Notes: generated from the sequence alone by a model not told the origin. Shown: positions 1-8,132, counted from the first letter of the stretch. The stretch is DNA of 53,132 nucleotides from Atlantibacter sp032075065 (GCF_032075065.1 NZ_DAMAZC010000006.1:1-53132), one strand, 5' to 3'. Made by a program: numbers and translations.

Positions 1-398
1 AAGATTGGCATTCTGGAATTGCCAATGGTGTCGAAATCACGGGAGGCGCCATCCACCACAAATCCACCGATACCCGCCGCTTCCGCCTGAGTCACCATCA
101 GTTCGCCGAACATGGCGCTGGATGCATAACCCTGACCTGCCACAATAATGACATCCCCAGGCTTGGCCAGAGCCAGCGCAACGTGGAACATCAAATTATC
201 ACCCGGGCGGGATTCAACCGTGAAAGCAGTGCCTACCACTTGCATATCATTACGCAACGGCTTAATGGAGCTGTGAAGGGCGCCGCGTCGGCCTGCCACA
301 TCGGAGAGAATTGCGGCCTGGTATTTTCTTGCACGATCGATCTGTGCTTCAGATAAACGCGGGAAAGCGATAACGTTGTCAAATTTTGTAGTACGCAT
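1..398 (-). CDS. RraA-family protein, partial (C-terminus beyond window)
   Basis: The gene reads leftward from an ATG at 398 and is cut by the window edge, so only about 130 residues of the N-terminal part are present. The fold signature is visible: a conserved PGD turn, the stretch GQGYASSAMFGELM, and VVDGASRD, where the Arg-Asp pair matches the substrate and metal site of RraA-like aldolases (4-hydroxy-4-methyl-2-oxoglutarate aldolase, oxaloacetate decarboxylase). It begins 14 bp after the dehydrogenase gene stops, on the same strand, so it is probably the third gene of a carboxylate catabolic operon. In that context an aldolase or decarboxylase role fits better than RNase E inhibition. The substrate cannot be told from the sequence. 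Confidence 0.8.
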   Translation of the reverse strand, partial: MRTTKFDNVIAFPRLSEAQIDRARKYQAAILSDVAGRRGALHSSIKPLRNDMQVVGTAFTVESRPGDNLMFHVALALAKPGDVIIVAGQGYASSAMFGELMVTQAEAAGIGGFVVDGASRDFDTIGNSRMPI

Positions 399-412
399 TG
401 TAAGGCTCCGGA

Positions 413-1342
413 TTAAGAAATTAAGTTTTTAGGTGACTTGCCATTCAGGGCGGCATCAACATTGGCAAATGCACCCATGCCCATACGGATCAGAGATTCA
501 TTACTGCTGCCACCCACGTGCGGTGAGGCTACGAAATTATCCAGCTCAAGCAGAGGGCAGTCTTTATTCAGAGGCTCCTCGACGAAGACGTCGCATGCAG
601 CTGCAAAAATCACGTTATTTTTAAGTGCGTCGTATAAATCGTCTTCATTAACGATCCCGCCGCGGGATACGTTGATGAGAATGGCATCATCTTTCATCAG
701 GCTCAGCTCNNNNNNNNNNGCGATCATATTCCTGGTCTGCGGTGTTAACGGGACATGCAGGCTCACCACATCACAGGTGGTGAGTAAATCGTCCACCTTG
801 AGCACACGCTCAACATCGTTTTCAGTAAACAGCTGCTCGGGGGCATAGGGATCGTAAGCCAGAACCCGCACGCCAAACCCGGATTTCAGGATTTTTGCCA
901 CGCGCAGTCCGATATCACCCAGACCGACAAGACCGACCGTTTTTTCACTCAGTTCAAACGCTTTGGGCAGGGCTTTCCATTCGCCATAGCGTACGCGGTA
1001 AGAATAGAGCGGAACGCTGCGATAAAGGGAGAGCGTCAGGGTCACAACATACTCGGCCACGCTGATGGCATTGGCTCCTGGTGTATTGGTCACAAGGATA
1101 TTGTTCGCTTTTGCAGCCAGTACATTGATGTTGTCCACGCCCACACCATGCTTGGCGATGATTTTAAGATTTCGGGCTTTTTCTATATCTTCAGCACTTA
1201 CAACCCATGTACGCACAATCAGCGCATCTGCTTCTTCATGCCAGTTGCGATCGCGGGACTCCGGATAAGCGACTGTTTCATATTTTTTTGAAATTTCTTC
1301 AATAACCTTCGGACTTACCGGATCCATAATAAAAACTTTCAT
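413..1342 (-). CDS. D-2-hydroxyacid dehydrogenase (SerA/PGDH-like)
   Basis: NAD-dependent D-isomer-specific 2-hydroxyacid dehydrogenase of 309 codons, close to the usual length of single-domain-pair members without a regulatory ACT domain. Visible elements are the N-terminal motif KHGVGVDNI, the Rossmann glycine motif GLGDIG near residue 141, the catalytic Arg in NVSRGG, and the catalytic His in SPHVGG near the C-terminus. A ten-N run (710-719) lies between NMI and ELSLMK, and the reading frame is kept across it. The gene sits 14 bp after the MFS transporter gene and 14 bp before the RraA-like gene, so the three are probably co-transcribed. It likely oxidises or reduces a hydroxy or keto acid imported by the transporter; the substrate is unknown. 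Confidence 0.88.
   Translation of the reverse strand: MKVFIMDPVSPKVIEEISKKYETVAYPESRDRNWHEEADALIVRTWVVSAEDIEKARNLKIIAKHGVGVDNINVLAAKANNILVTNTPGANAISVAEYVVTLTLSLYRSVPLYSYRVRYGEWKALPKAFELSEKTVGLVGLGDIGLRVAKILKSGFGVRVLAYDPYAPEQLFTENDVERVLKVDDLLTTCDVVSLHVPLTPQTRNMIXXXXELSLMKDDAILINVSRGGIVNEDDLYDALKNNVIFAAACDVFVEEPLNKDCPLLELDNFVASPHVGGSSNESLIRMGMGAFANVDAALNGKSPKNLIS
710..719. other. Run of 10 N inside the dehydrogenase gene
   Basis: Ten undetermined bases. The dehydrogenase reading frame continues in phase on both sides and the family alignment expects about three or four residues here. The bases therefore look masked or of nearly correct length rather than a large gap. Confidence 0.95.
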
Positions 1343-1356
1343 GCCTTACTCCTTAT

Positions 1357-2742
1357 TTACGGCTGCTCAATTCGGGTGCTTTCGTTTACTAAAAGGGTAC
1401 TTTTAGGTTCCCATGGATTCTTTTTTGCTACAGGCTCAATCATGGTCATCAGTAAGCACAGGGTGACAAAGGAACAGATACTCAGGAAAAGGNNNNNNNN
1501 NNAACCGTAATTATCGAGGATCACGCCGACGACGAACGGAGAGACAGCCCCGCCAATAGAGCCTACGGTATTAACAACGGATGCCGCCAACGGTACTTTC
1601 TGCTTTACAGCCAGTCCCATCGGATAAACCAGGAAGGTTGAATAACCGATGTTCAGCAATACTCCCGTCAGGAAGAACAGACCCGCAATGACTACCGGGA
1701 TGGTCGGGGTATTAATCAGTACATACATCATGATCACCGTGGATGCAGAAGTGATAAACATGACGGGCTTCCTGCGTCCTTTAAACAGGCGGTCGGACAG
1801 GACGCCGCCCAGCAGGTTACCAATGATGGCGCCTACCCAGGGTGCAGAGGCCACGAAACCCATGCTCAGGACTGACATATGCTTTTCATTAATCAGATAA
1901 GACGGTACCCATGTCATGATAGAGTATGTTATGCCCACCATCAGCCCGTAGCCTATGGCACATGCCCAGTTATTCCAGGAAAGGAAGATTGACCGCGAGT
2001 CACTCAGTAAATCGACTTCTTTACGACGGATCAGCGTGTCAAGAAGACCTGATTTGGCGGGTTCGGTCGTTCCGGCAACGGCGTTTTTCTGAGCCAGGTC
2101 TTCGTTATCAGAATTGAGAATATAATCCCGCTCGGCCTCATTGCAGTATCTGCTTTCTGACGGGTCATCCTTGACGAACATCAGCCACATAATGGCAATC
2201 AGGAATCCAGGTACCGCGAATATATAGAATACTTCACGCCAGCCCCATGTCAGCACGATCCAAGCGCACAGCGGTGGCACAAAAGCGGGCGCAAATTTAA
2301 TTGAGGACATGAAGATTCCGGTCGCCAGACCTTTTTCTTTGGCAGGAAACCAGCGGTTAATAATGGAGACAATGCCAATATTAAGAGGGCCTTCCGATGC
2401 CCCAAGAACAGCACGTGCAATTTTTAACTGTAATACACTGCTTGTCAGTCCAATAAACAATGTTGATATAGACGTTAAGATCATGCATCCGGATAAAATT
2501 TTACCGATGCCATACTTGCTAAACAGAAAACCAACCGGGATTTGTACCAGTGCATAGGTAATATAAAAAAGGCTGGCCAGTAATCCGATATCTATGTTCG
2601 AGAGGTGAAAGTCTTCTTTTATAAAGGGAACGACAACACCAATATTTGCCCGGTCTGCACCGGCTATCATGTATACCGTAAAGAACATGACGGCAACTAT
2701 CCATCGATAGCCGCTTCGCTTTTGAGTTGTAGGTTGTTTCAT
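1357..2742 (-). CDS. MFS transporter (anion:cation symporter type)
   Basis: Inner-membrane transporter of 461 codons with about twelve hydrophobic segments. It resembles the ACS family of the major facilitator superfamily (hexuronate, glucarate or galactonate symporters): an N-terminal RANIGVVVPF segment after the first helix, the loop motif VGFLFSKYGIGKILSG between helices 2 and 3, and the related VLSDRLFKGRRK in the second half. It is the first gene of the minus-strand operon with the dehydrogenase and RraA-like genes, so it probably imports their acidic substrate by proton symport. A ten-N run (1493-1502) interrupts the last part without shifting the frame. The start at 2742 gives the family's usual short N-terminal tail. 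Confidence 0.88.
   Translation of the reverse strand: MKQPTTQKRSGYRWIVAVMFFTVYMIAGADRANIGVVVPFIKEDFHLSNIDIGLLASLFYITYALVQIPVGFLFSKYGIGKILSGCMILTSISTLFIGLTSSVLQLKIARAVLGASEGPLNIGIVSIINRWFPAKEKGLATGIFMSSIKFAPAFVPPLCAWIVLTWGWREVFYIFAVPGFLIAIMWLMFVKDDPSESRYCNEAERDYILNSDNEDLAQKNAVAGTTEPAKSGLLDTLIRRKEVDLLSDSRSIFLSWNNWACAIGYGLMVGITYSIMTWVPSYLINEKHMSVLSMGFVASAPWVGAIIGNLLGGVLSDRLFKGRRKPVMFITSASTVIMMYVLINTPTIPVVIAGLFFLTGVLLNIGYSTFLVYPMGLAVKQKVPLAASVVNTVGSIGGAVSPFVVGVILDNYGXXXXLFLSICSFVTLCLLMTMIEPVAKKNPWEPKSTLLVNESTRIEQP
1493..1502. other. Run of 10 N inside the MFS gene
   Basis: Ten undetermined bases after the DNYG motif near the C-terminal end of the transporter. The frame is kept across them. Confidence 0.95.
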
Positions 2743-3002
2743 ATTTTTCTGCCTGTGGTGTAGGGAAAAAACTTTCTTATTTTTTCGTGTTTTTGTTTTA
2801 GCAAATGGTATCGGCCCTTACGACCGAATAGTATTTCGGGGGGGGTATTCCAAAAAGGAATAGCATACAGGAGTTTATTTATTAAAAATTAATTGATTTG
2901 TTTATGTGACAAGACGCGCACTTAATGACAGATTTTGTTGCGCTTTGTCATTGCGTCGGCCTGACTTTGATAGCGATCACGAAATCAATTTTTTGCCTTT
3001 TT
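2743..3002 (-). promoter_or_regulatory. Upstream region of the MFS operon with an inverted repeat
   Basis: This AT-rich stretch lies before the minus-strand operon. It contains the inverted repeat TATTCC-AAAAA-GGAATA at 2846-2862, next to a run of eight G, which could be an operator. No regulator gene for the operon is found in the window. The exact promoter elements are not clear. Confidence 0.35.
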
Positions 3003-3012
3003 NNNNNNNNNN
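3003..3012. other. Run of 10 N in intergenic DNA
   Basis: Ten undetermined bases at the edge between AT-rich DNA and GC-rich DNA, immediately before GTTCCGGACC. The same decamer recurs about 50 bp downstream. The run may mark a join between assembled pieces. Confidence 0.95.
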
Positions 3013-3027
3013 GTTCCGGACCCTGAT

Positions 3028-3141
3028 ATGAGACGGGGCAGGCGCGCCCTGTCCTCAGATCAGGATCGTTCCGGACCGGAAAGTGGCACCGTGAGCCTGG
3101 AACGCGGTGAGCTGCATGTGCATGGCGGAAACGTAGCATGA
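3028..3141 (+). pseudogene. Possible fragment of a ParB-like (YubM-type) gene
   Basis: A 37-codon reading frame ends with SGTVSLERGELHVHGG. This resembles SGVVVSLNDGELHVQRG in the complete ParB-like protein encoded at 22582-24594. The match is short and the frame is open only after the N run, so this is best read as a gene remnant. It could be chance. Confidence 0.3.
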
Positions 3142-3629
3142 GGGTGGCAGAACAGATTCAGGATGAGCTGACGTTCGTTGGATGAACAATTTTGTCATCA
3201 GTTTCATATATTGTTCCTTTAGTGACAATAATCCATTAATCGCAATAATCCTCTTCCATTAATGCTTCTTCTGCACCAGTCTCTCTTGTTTCTTTCTGAG
3301 ATCCGAAAACCCCGAGTCCCGGATCTGCTGATCGTCACTCCCCGCCCGCCGGCCAGGAAACACAAGATGTGCCACACCATCAGCTGCGACTTCTTCCATA
3401 TGTTGTGTTTCGGCCTTACTTCTTGACCCGGCGCGCGGCAGCAGATATTGCCGCTTTGCTTATTCCCTCACCGTGTTACACTTCCGGAAAGATGGAATAC
3501 GACACTAAATCGGATCACCTGAAAACGGCTGTCCATCCGGGTGGCAGATGCAGGGCGTGCCCAGCTGATTATGCTGCGCGTCATAATTACTCTGAGTGAC
3601 TATTTCACAAATTACTATAGGGACGTCAG
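3142..3629. other. Intergenic stretch, no convincing gene
   Basis: About 490 bp without a gene I can support. A 76-codon plus-strand frame at 3369-3599 has no recognisable domain and no clear ribosome binding site. It carries a small HPGGRCRACP segment but nothing else family-like. Confidence 0.4.
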
Positions 3630-3971
3630 ATGGTAGAAATGCCTGGAAGTGAATTGCAGATAAGTAAGATCGTCTCTTTGTTATCTCAGGAACATGGCAG
3701 TATCTATTTCCGGAAGACGCAGGATATTTATGGAAATGACCTTTTTGTTTTACTTAATTCAAAGGGTGAGGAAGTTGCTGAGTGGAATGGAAATCAGTGG
3801 CTACTTACTCCATACCCGCGTTCAACCGGTAATACGCTTAACAGTACTGATATAACGTCATTAGGGTCACGCATAGAGGAACAGATCCTCAATATGGGAA
3901 TGTGCCAGGGAAGACTGTCACATCTTCCGAGACAAAATGTCAAAAAAAAGAAAGTGCGTAGAAGGCCATAA
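3630..3971 (+). CDS. Hypothetical protein, 113 aa, upstream of the HEPN gene
   Basis: I do not recognise this protein. It is 113 residues long, soluble, without signal peptide or membrane segment. The N-terminal two thirds looks compact (ISKIVSLLSQEHGSIYF, then VAEWNGNQWLL). The tail is very basic (VKKKKVRRRP), which suggests nucleic-acid contact. The start follows AGGGACGTCAG, a moderate ribosome binding site. The gene ends 58 bp before the HEPN-type gene on the same strand, so the two could form an operon, and a partner or antitoxin role is possible but unproven. Base composition is intermediate, lower in GC than the recombinase gene that follows. Confidence 0.6.
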   Translation: MVEMPGSELQISKIVSLLSQEHGSIYFRKTQDIYGNDLFVLLNSKGEEVAEWNGNQWLLTPYPRSTGNTLNSTDITSLGSRIEEQILNMGMCQGRLSHLPRQNVKKKKVRRRP

Positions 3972-4029
3972 AAGCTCTGATTAGTGGCGGGATTTCATTT
4001 TATTCACTCAACCTGGAAGTCGTTGGATT

Positions 4030-4833
4030 ATGGGAAGTACAAAAGAATATTTAATGGAAATGGAAGAGTTTCGGCGGGAGAAATGGATTGATGAAGTCTA
4101 CCCTGATGTTGAACCTGAGACAGATGAGTGGGAACAGGCTGCGGAGCAATATTCATATTGGATGGATGACCTTGCTGAACAGGCAGAAAGGCAGTGGTTT
4201 CAGGATTCACTTAACGACCTAGACGACCGCTACCGATATGCTGTGCGTGAGCTGCATGAGCTGGAAACGCTAGTATCCTCAGCTCACACTGATATTGTTT
4301 TTCGGCTGGCGTATGTTCATACAGTGACGGTAATGGAAGCCTTTCTGATGTACTCAGCACGGGCTCTGCTTAATGACAAGGAGCATCTGGACCGTTTTTA
4401 CACTAATGTCGCTTCTATTCCGAAGCTAAAAGGGATCATCAGTAAATGTGCCCGGGCGGTTATTAATAATACACAAAAACATCCGGAAGGCTTTCCTCCG
4501 GATGAAGCCATTCAGCGACGTCGTACTGCCCAGTTGTTTGTCAGCCAGCAGACTTTCCATAATCTGGGACACCTGAAAACCTATTTTACTGCAGTACTTA
4601 AAACACCCCCTGAATGGCCGGTGGAGCCGCTGGAATATATTGTTCGCACCAGACAGGATCTGGTTCACCGTAATGGCGTCAGTGAAGATGATGTACCAGT
4701 GTCCATCGGTAGTTGGGATCTGACGTCGGCGATTACCGCTGTCCGTAGATTCATCGATGTGGTTGCGCACTCCCTGCGACGCGAAACTGGCCTGGATGAA
4801 TCACTACCCGTTTTCGACAGGGATTCACTCTAA
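4030..4833 (+). CDS. HEPN-domain-like protein with RxxxxH motif
   Basis: A mostly helical acidic protein of 267 residues. The C-terminal half contains VRTRQDLVHRNG, where Arg208 and His213 fit the Rx4-6H ribonuclease signature of HEPN domains found in toxins and defence proteins. A second conserved-looking helix (AYVHTVTVMEAFLMYSARALL, around residues 94-114) precedes it, as in MAE_28990-type and RiboL-PSP-type HEPN proteins. The N-terminal 60 residues are strongly acidic and may be a separate interaction segment. It sits between a small unknown gene and a tyrosine recombinase gene, a usual place for accessory defence or toxin genes. The identification rests on motif and helical pattern only; non-catalytic HEPN members also exist. 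Confidence 0.55.
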   Translation: MGSTKEYLMEMEEFRREKWIDEVYPDVEPETDEWEQAAEQYSYWMDDLAEQAERQWFQDSLNDLDDRYRYAVRELHELETLVSSAHTDIVFRLAYVHTVTVMEAFLMYSARALLNDKEHLDRFYTNVASIPKLKGIISKCARAVINNTQKHPEGFPPDEAIQRRRTAQLFVSQQTFHNLGHLKTYFTAVLKTPPEWPVEPLEYIVRTRQDLVHRNGVSEDDVPVSIGSWDLTSAITAVRRFIDVVAHSLRRETGLDESLPVFDRDSL

Positions 4834-4865
4834 AAGCTGGGTAAAAATCATACTGGAGATCAATT

Positions 4866-5645
4866 ATGCTGCCAGCCCCTACCGGCAATGCTGCACTCGT
4901 TTTCGCCTCACAACTGCCGGTAGCAATCGATTATCCGGCGGCGCTGGCACTGCGCCAGATGGCTATGGTCCAGGATGAACTGCCGAAATACCTGCTGGCA
5001 CCGGAAGTGAGTGCCCTGCTCCACTATGTGCCGGATCTGCACCGCAGGATGTTACTGGCCACCCTGTGGAACACCGGTGCCCGTATTAATGAGGCGCTGG
5101 CGCTCACAAGGAGTGATTTTTCGCTGGCGCCGCCGTATCCGTTTGTGCAGCTGGCCACCCTGAAGCAGCGCGCGGACAGGGCCGCCCGCAGTGCCGGCCG
5201 GCTCCCGGCCGGCACCACGCCGCACCGCCTGGTACCGCTGTCGGATACGCAGTACGTGTCGCAGCTGGAGATGATGGTGGCCACGCTGAAAATACCGCTG
5301 GAGCGGCGCAATAAACGCACCGGCAGAACGGAGAAGGCGCGCCTGTGGGAAATCACCGATCGCACGGTCAGAACCTGGATTAATGAGGCGGTTGAAATCG
5401 CGGCAGCGGACGGCGTGACGTTCTCGGTACCGGTCACACCACACACGTTCCGGCACTCCTACGCCATGCACATGCTGTACGCCGGTATCCCGCTGAAGGT
5501 CCTGCAGAGTCTGATGGGACACAAGTCGCTCAGCTCCACAGAGGTGTACACGAAAGTGTTCGCGCTTGACGTCGCGGCCCGTCACCGCGTCCAGTTCCAG
5601 ATGCCCGGCACCGATGCCGTGGCGCTGCTGAAAGGGCAAAGATAA
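4866..5645 (+). CDS. Tyrosine site-specific recombinase (ResD-like)
   Basis: Phage-integrase-family recombinase of 259 residues. The catalytic set is visible: Arg73 in GARINEAL, His193 and Arg196 in HTFRHSY, His219 in MGHKS and Tyr228 in STEVYTKVF. The protein resembles the D protein (ResD) of F and its relatives beside RepFIB replicons, which resolves plasmid multimers at a nearby site. The usual neighbour, a RepFIB replication gene, is absent here. The ATG at 4866 follows TGGAGA at a good distance. Codon use is GC-rich and unlike the genes on either side, so this gene and its neighbours probably have different histories. Multimer resolution is the likeliest role; integration of mobile DNA is the alternative. 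Confidence 0.88.
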   Translation: MLPAPTGNAALVFASQLPVAIDYPAALALRQMAMVQDELPKYLLAPEVSALLHYVPDLHRRMLLATLWNTGARINEALALTRSDFSLAPPYPFVQLATLKQRADRAARSAGRLPAGTTPHRLVPLSDTQYVSQLEMMVATLKIPLERRNKRTGRTEKARLWEITDRTVRTWINEAVEIAAADGVTFSVPVTPHTFRHSYAMHMLYAGIPLKVLQSLMGHKSLSSTEVYTKVFALDVAARHRVQFQMPGTDAVALLKGQR

Positions 5646-5777
5646 TCGTCCGTTGTATTCGTCGCAGCTGCAGGACAGATACAAATGGATGAGCGTTGAT
5701 CACCGCCAGCCATGCCCTGTCAGTAACATGAGGTTGTATCTTTTTTTGACTGGCTGACGCGCCCAGCGGGCTTGTCC

Positions 5778-5825
5778 AACCCCTCGTCCCGCTCAAAAGC
5801 AAGTTTTAAACGGGCGAGGGGTTTT
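5778..5825 (+). terminator. Strong hairpin with T-run after the recombinase gene
   Basis: AACCCCTCGTCCCG at 5778-5791 pairs with CGGGCGAGGGGTT at 5811-5823 and is followed by TTTTCT. This looks like a rho-independent terminator about 130 bp after the recombinase stop. It could also belong to a resolution site. Confidence 0.6.
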
Positions 5826-6059
5826 CTGTGCGGGCCAGCCGGAATAAATCGAATCAGCCTGGACATTAAACATGACTTTTCCTCAAAAAAGGCTCATTAT
5901 CCGGGCTGGCACGGCAAGGGCATCAATGGGGTAATCCTCAACTTGTTAGGTTGTGTGCGTTTGCCATTAATTATTTTGAACGTCGGCTTTGTACCAAATG
6001 CGGAAGTAATGAGTGAGAATAAACTCAAAAATAATTTTTTATAGACAATGAGGGGGATC
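5826..6059. other. Intergenic stretch before the small truncated gene
   Basis: About 230 bp between the terminator and the start at 6060. A plus-strand frame crosses it but shows no family features, and I see no gene here. Confidence 0.35.
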
Positions 6060-6206
6060 ATGGCACGTAGAATTGAACTTCGTGGCATAGCCAATGCTCT
6101 TAATGGGAGCTTTGCCAGTCGTAACAACGATTTTGCAGGATACTGGGCTATTGGTCAGTTAAAATCACAGTCTCAGCAAAGAATATTATTCCAATTCAAT
6201 TTATAG
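6060..6206 (+). pseudogene. Small protein, probably truncated N-terminal fragment
   Basis: A 48-codon frame starts at ATG 6060 after GAGGGGGATC. Its first 35 residues (MARRIELRGIANALNGSF, then SRNNDFAGYWAIGQL) look like the conserved start of a longer small-protein family that I cannot name with certainty. The last residues (SQSQQRILFQFNL) do not look conserved. Other frames stay open for about 100 bp downstream, so a frameshift or truncation is likely. Confidence 0.4.
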
Positions 6207-6614
6207 ATAGGCTGTTTTTACTGGAAATATTGAGCATGATAAATGAAATATCTCTCGTGACGGGGTCAAAGAAAACATTAAATGAATTGGCGTCTGCTAA
6301 AAACCTCATTCATAGCCAGTACCTTCATCTGCGGCACACTTGCTAGAAATATAGCAAGCAGTAATATTTAGGCTGCTGTTAGGAAGTTTCTCTGGCGGCT
6401 GGATTTTAGTATTAGTTGTATTGTGGTACAGAATAATGGATAAACTGTAACCCTTTAAGGTCACTTGCACAGTTCTTCATGCTCGTTATGTTGCTTGCTC
6501 TGGGGGGAGCCGCCCCCCTTTATGCACGTATTATGCTTAGCAGACCTCATTTACAGGTGATTTTCTTTTGAACTTGACTGATCAAAGTTGTTACACTTCA
6601 GATATCTCAGTAAA
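6207..6614. other. AT-rich non-coding stretch with a GC hairpin
   Basis: No gene is supported here. The hairpin GGGGGG-AGCCG-CCCCCC at 6502-6518 is striking in AT-rich surroundings. It lies just beyond the 3' end of the minus-strand hydrolase gene but lacks a clear T-run in that direction. A 30-codon hydrophobic frame overlaps it and has no other support. Confidence 0.4.
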
Positions 6615-8006
6615 TTATCCTACAAAATTAATCAAAGAGTCATTATTTTTAATAATGCGACCTCTGAGGATCTTTATTAAAATAACTATTGGAATCAACA
6701 CCTGAGTTGCAGGTCCAGTAAAATGGATAGTTCTAAAAACGCCTGTTACATCATAAATATCATTGAAAACGTTCACATCGATAAAATCATTGTCACTACC
6801 AACCAAATAAGTATCAATAGCATTAACTATTGCCTCACACTTATCCTTATTAATGCCGTTTGTTAATATTTCCTTTTTGAAATCATTCATCATTACATCA
6901 AGTATCATACTTTCTATTTCGAAATCTGCTTTCTCTTTTATATTTTTTATTCCAATTTCATCGGAAATGTCTCGCAATATTTCATTGTATTTAACACCAC
7001 TCCCTCTTAGTTTGTTTACGATGGAATCCCCGCCCATCAACTGTATTTCATTTGTTAAAGCCTGGGTTTCAAGCTCTTTATCCGAAAAGGCACTATTTCT
7101 TTTATTTAATAATTTAGCTATTACCTCTCTTTCCTTGTTTGATGAGTAATATATTACGTTATAGAGAGATTCATCTTTCAAGCAGAACTCAATGGGTTTA
7201 TTATTGCTGGCAACCATGACTTCTTTTCTTGAGTTGTTATTAAAATCCAAATAATTAATTATTTTATGAACATTATCCCAATAATCAAGATGACCTAGCG
7301 AGTGAAATGGTCTGTTCATAATTCTTCCTTTTAGTTCCTCATCAATCACAATCGGATGCGCACCTATGCATTTTTCAAAGTCAGGCTTGATTTTTAAAAC
7401 AAGATCGGCATCTGAGTGAATGTTGTATATACTCCCAGATATCACGGTTAGTAATTTTTTGCATTCAACATTACTTAGATTTCTTGCACCTGCCATGAGT
7501 ATTAAATTATTTATATTTATACTTTTAAATTCATCACTCATTGCTAAAATAGATTCAATGATTAATCTAGCACCAAGAGAATGAGAATATATATTTATAG
7601 CCTCATATTTCTTGCTATTTATTTTTAAAAAACGAACCAATAAAACGTAAAATTTATATTTCAAGTTACTGATACTTTGTTCGACTGCTTTAAATCCACC
7701 AATTTGAGATGATATGGCATTCACGGCAAAAAGATAGGGGTTTGGTTTTAAGGCGACCCCTAAAAGGTCTGCGCCAGAGAAATTATTCAACATCGAACCG
7801 CTAGGCCAAAATGCGAAGATATTAGAATCACTTGCATTTACTTTAGCTACATGGTTTTTTAGCTTATCTCTATCACTTTCAGTTGAAGCGGCAGAGTAAC
7901 CATGAATAAAAATATTCAAGGTATCCCCTTGCTCATTGCCACAACGCTCAAAAAAATATCCTCTTTCATGACATTCCTTTATTAATTCTGAAAATAGTGA
8001 AAACAT
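6615..8006 (-). CDS. Alpha/beta hydrolase fused to a YaaW (UPF0174)-like domain
   Basis: A 463-residue protein in AT-rich DNA unlike its neighbours. Residues 1-255 look like an alpha/beta hydrolase: FIHGY at 33-37 as oxyanion region, the nucleophile elbow YSHSLGAR with Ser143, an acidic candidate in HSDADLVLK, and a His in GHLDYW near 239. The elbow is SxSxG rather than GxSxG. Residues 275-450 resemble E. coli YaaW: an N-terminal DUF3944-like segment, then IQLMGGDSIVNKLRGSGVKY and YNEILRDIS, where YaaW has a matching GGDSIANKLRGHG segment, then a hydrophobic VLIPIVILIKIL tail. It may act on lipids or peptides near a membrane. A toxin or defence role is only inferred from the setting. No Shine-Dalgarno is seen; a palindrome lies just upstream. 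Confidence 0.7.
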   Translation of the reverse strand: MFSLFSELIKECHERGYFFERCGNEQGDTLNIFIHGYSAASTESDRDKLKNHVAKVNASDSNIFAFWPSGSMLNNFSGADLLGVALKPNPYLFAVNAISSQIGGFKAVEQSISNLKYKFYVLLVRFLKINSKKYEAINIYSHSLGARLIIESILAMSDEFKSININNLILMAGARNLSNVECKKLLTVISGSIYNIHSDADLVLKIKPDFEKCIGAHPIVIDEELKGRIMNRPFHSLGHLDYWDNVHKIINYLDFNNNSRKEVMVASNNKPIEFCLKDESLYNVIYYSSNKEREVIAKLLNKRNSAFSDKELETQALTNEIQLMGGDSIVNKLRGSGVKYNEILRDISDEIGIKNIKEKADFEIESMILDVMMNDFKKEILTNGINKDKCEAIVNAIDTYLVGSDNDFIDVNVFNDIYDVTGVFRTIHFTGPATQVLIPIVILIKILRGRIIKNNDSLINFVG

Positions 8007-8009
8007 TAT

Positions 8010-8037
8010 AATGGCATTTCAAGATTGAAATGCCATT
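8010..8037. repeat. Perfect palindrome next to the hydrolase start
   Basis: Thirteen-base arms AATGGCATTTCAA and TTGAAATGCCATT are separated by GA. The palindrome ends three bases before the start codon of the hydrolase-YaaW gene, where a ribosome binding site would be expected. It could be an operator, a terminator of upstream transcription, or an RNA hairpin that limits translation. Confidence 0.6.
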
Positions 8038-8132
8038 AAATTTAAGCTTTTAGATGGGATATATATAGAGTAAGTAATGAGAGAAATCTGAGAGAGGAAA
8101 TTGAGTAAGCCTGGGCAACCTGGCATTCAGGA

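Noticed and set aside
6480..6570. A 30-codon hydrophobic frame overlapping the GGGGGG/CCCCCC hairpin
   Set aside because: No ribosome binding site, and the codons come from the hairpin; more likely an RNA structure than a peptide gene.
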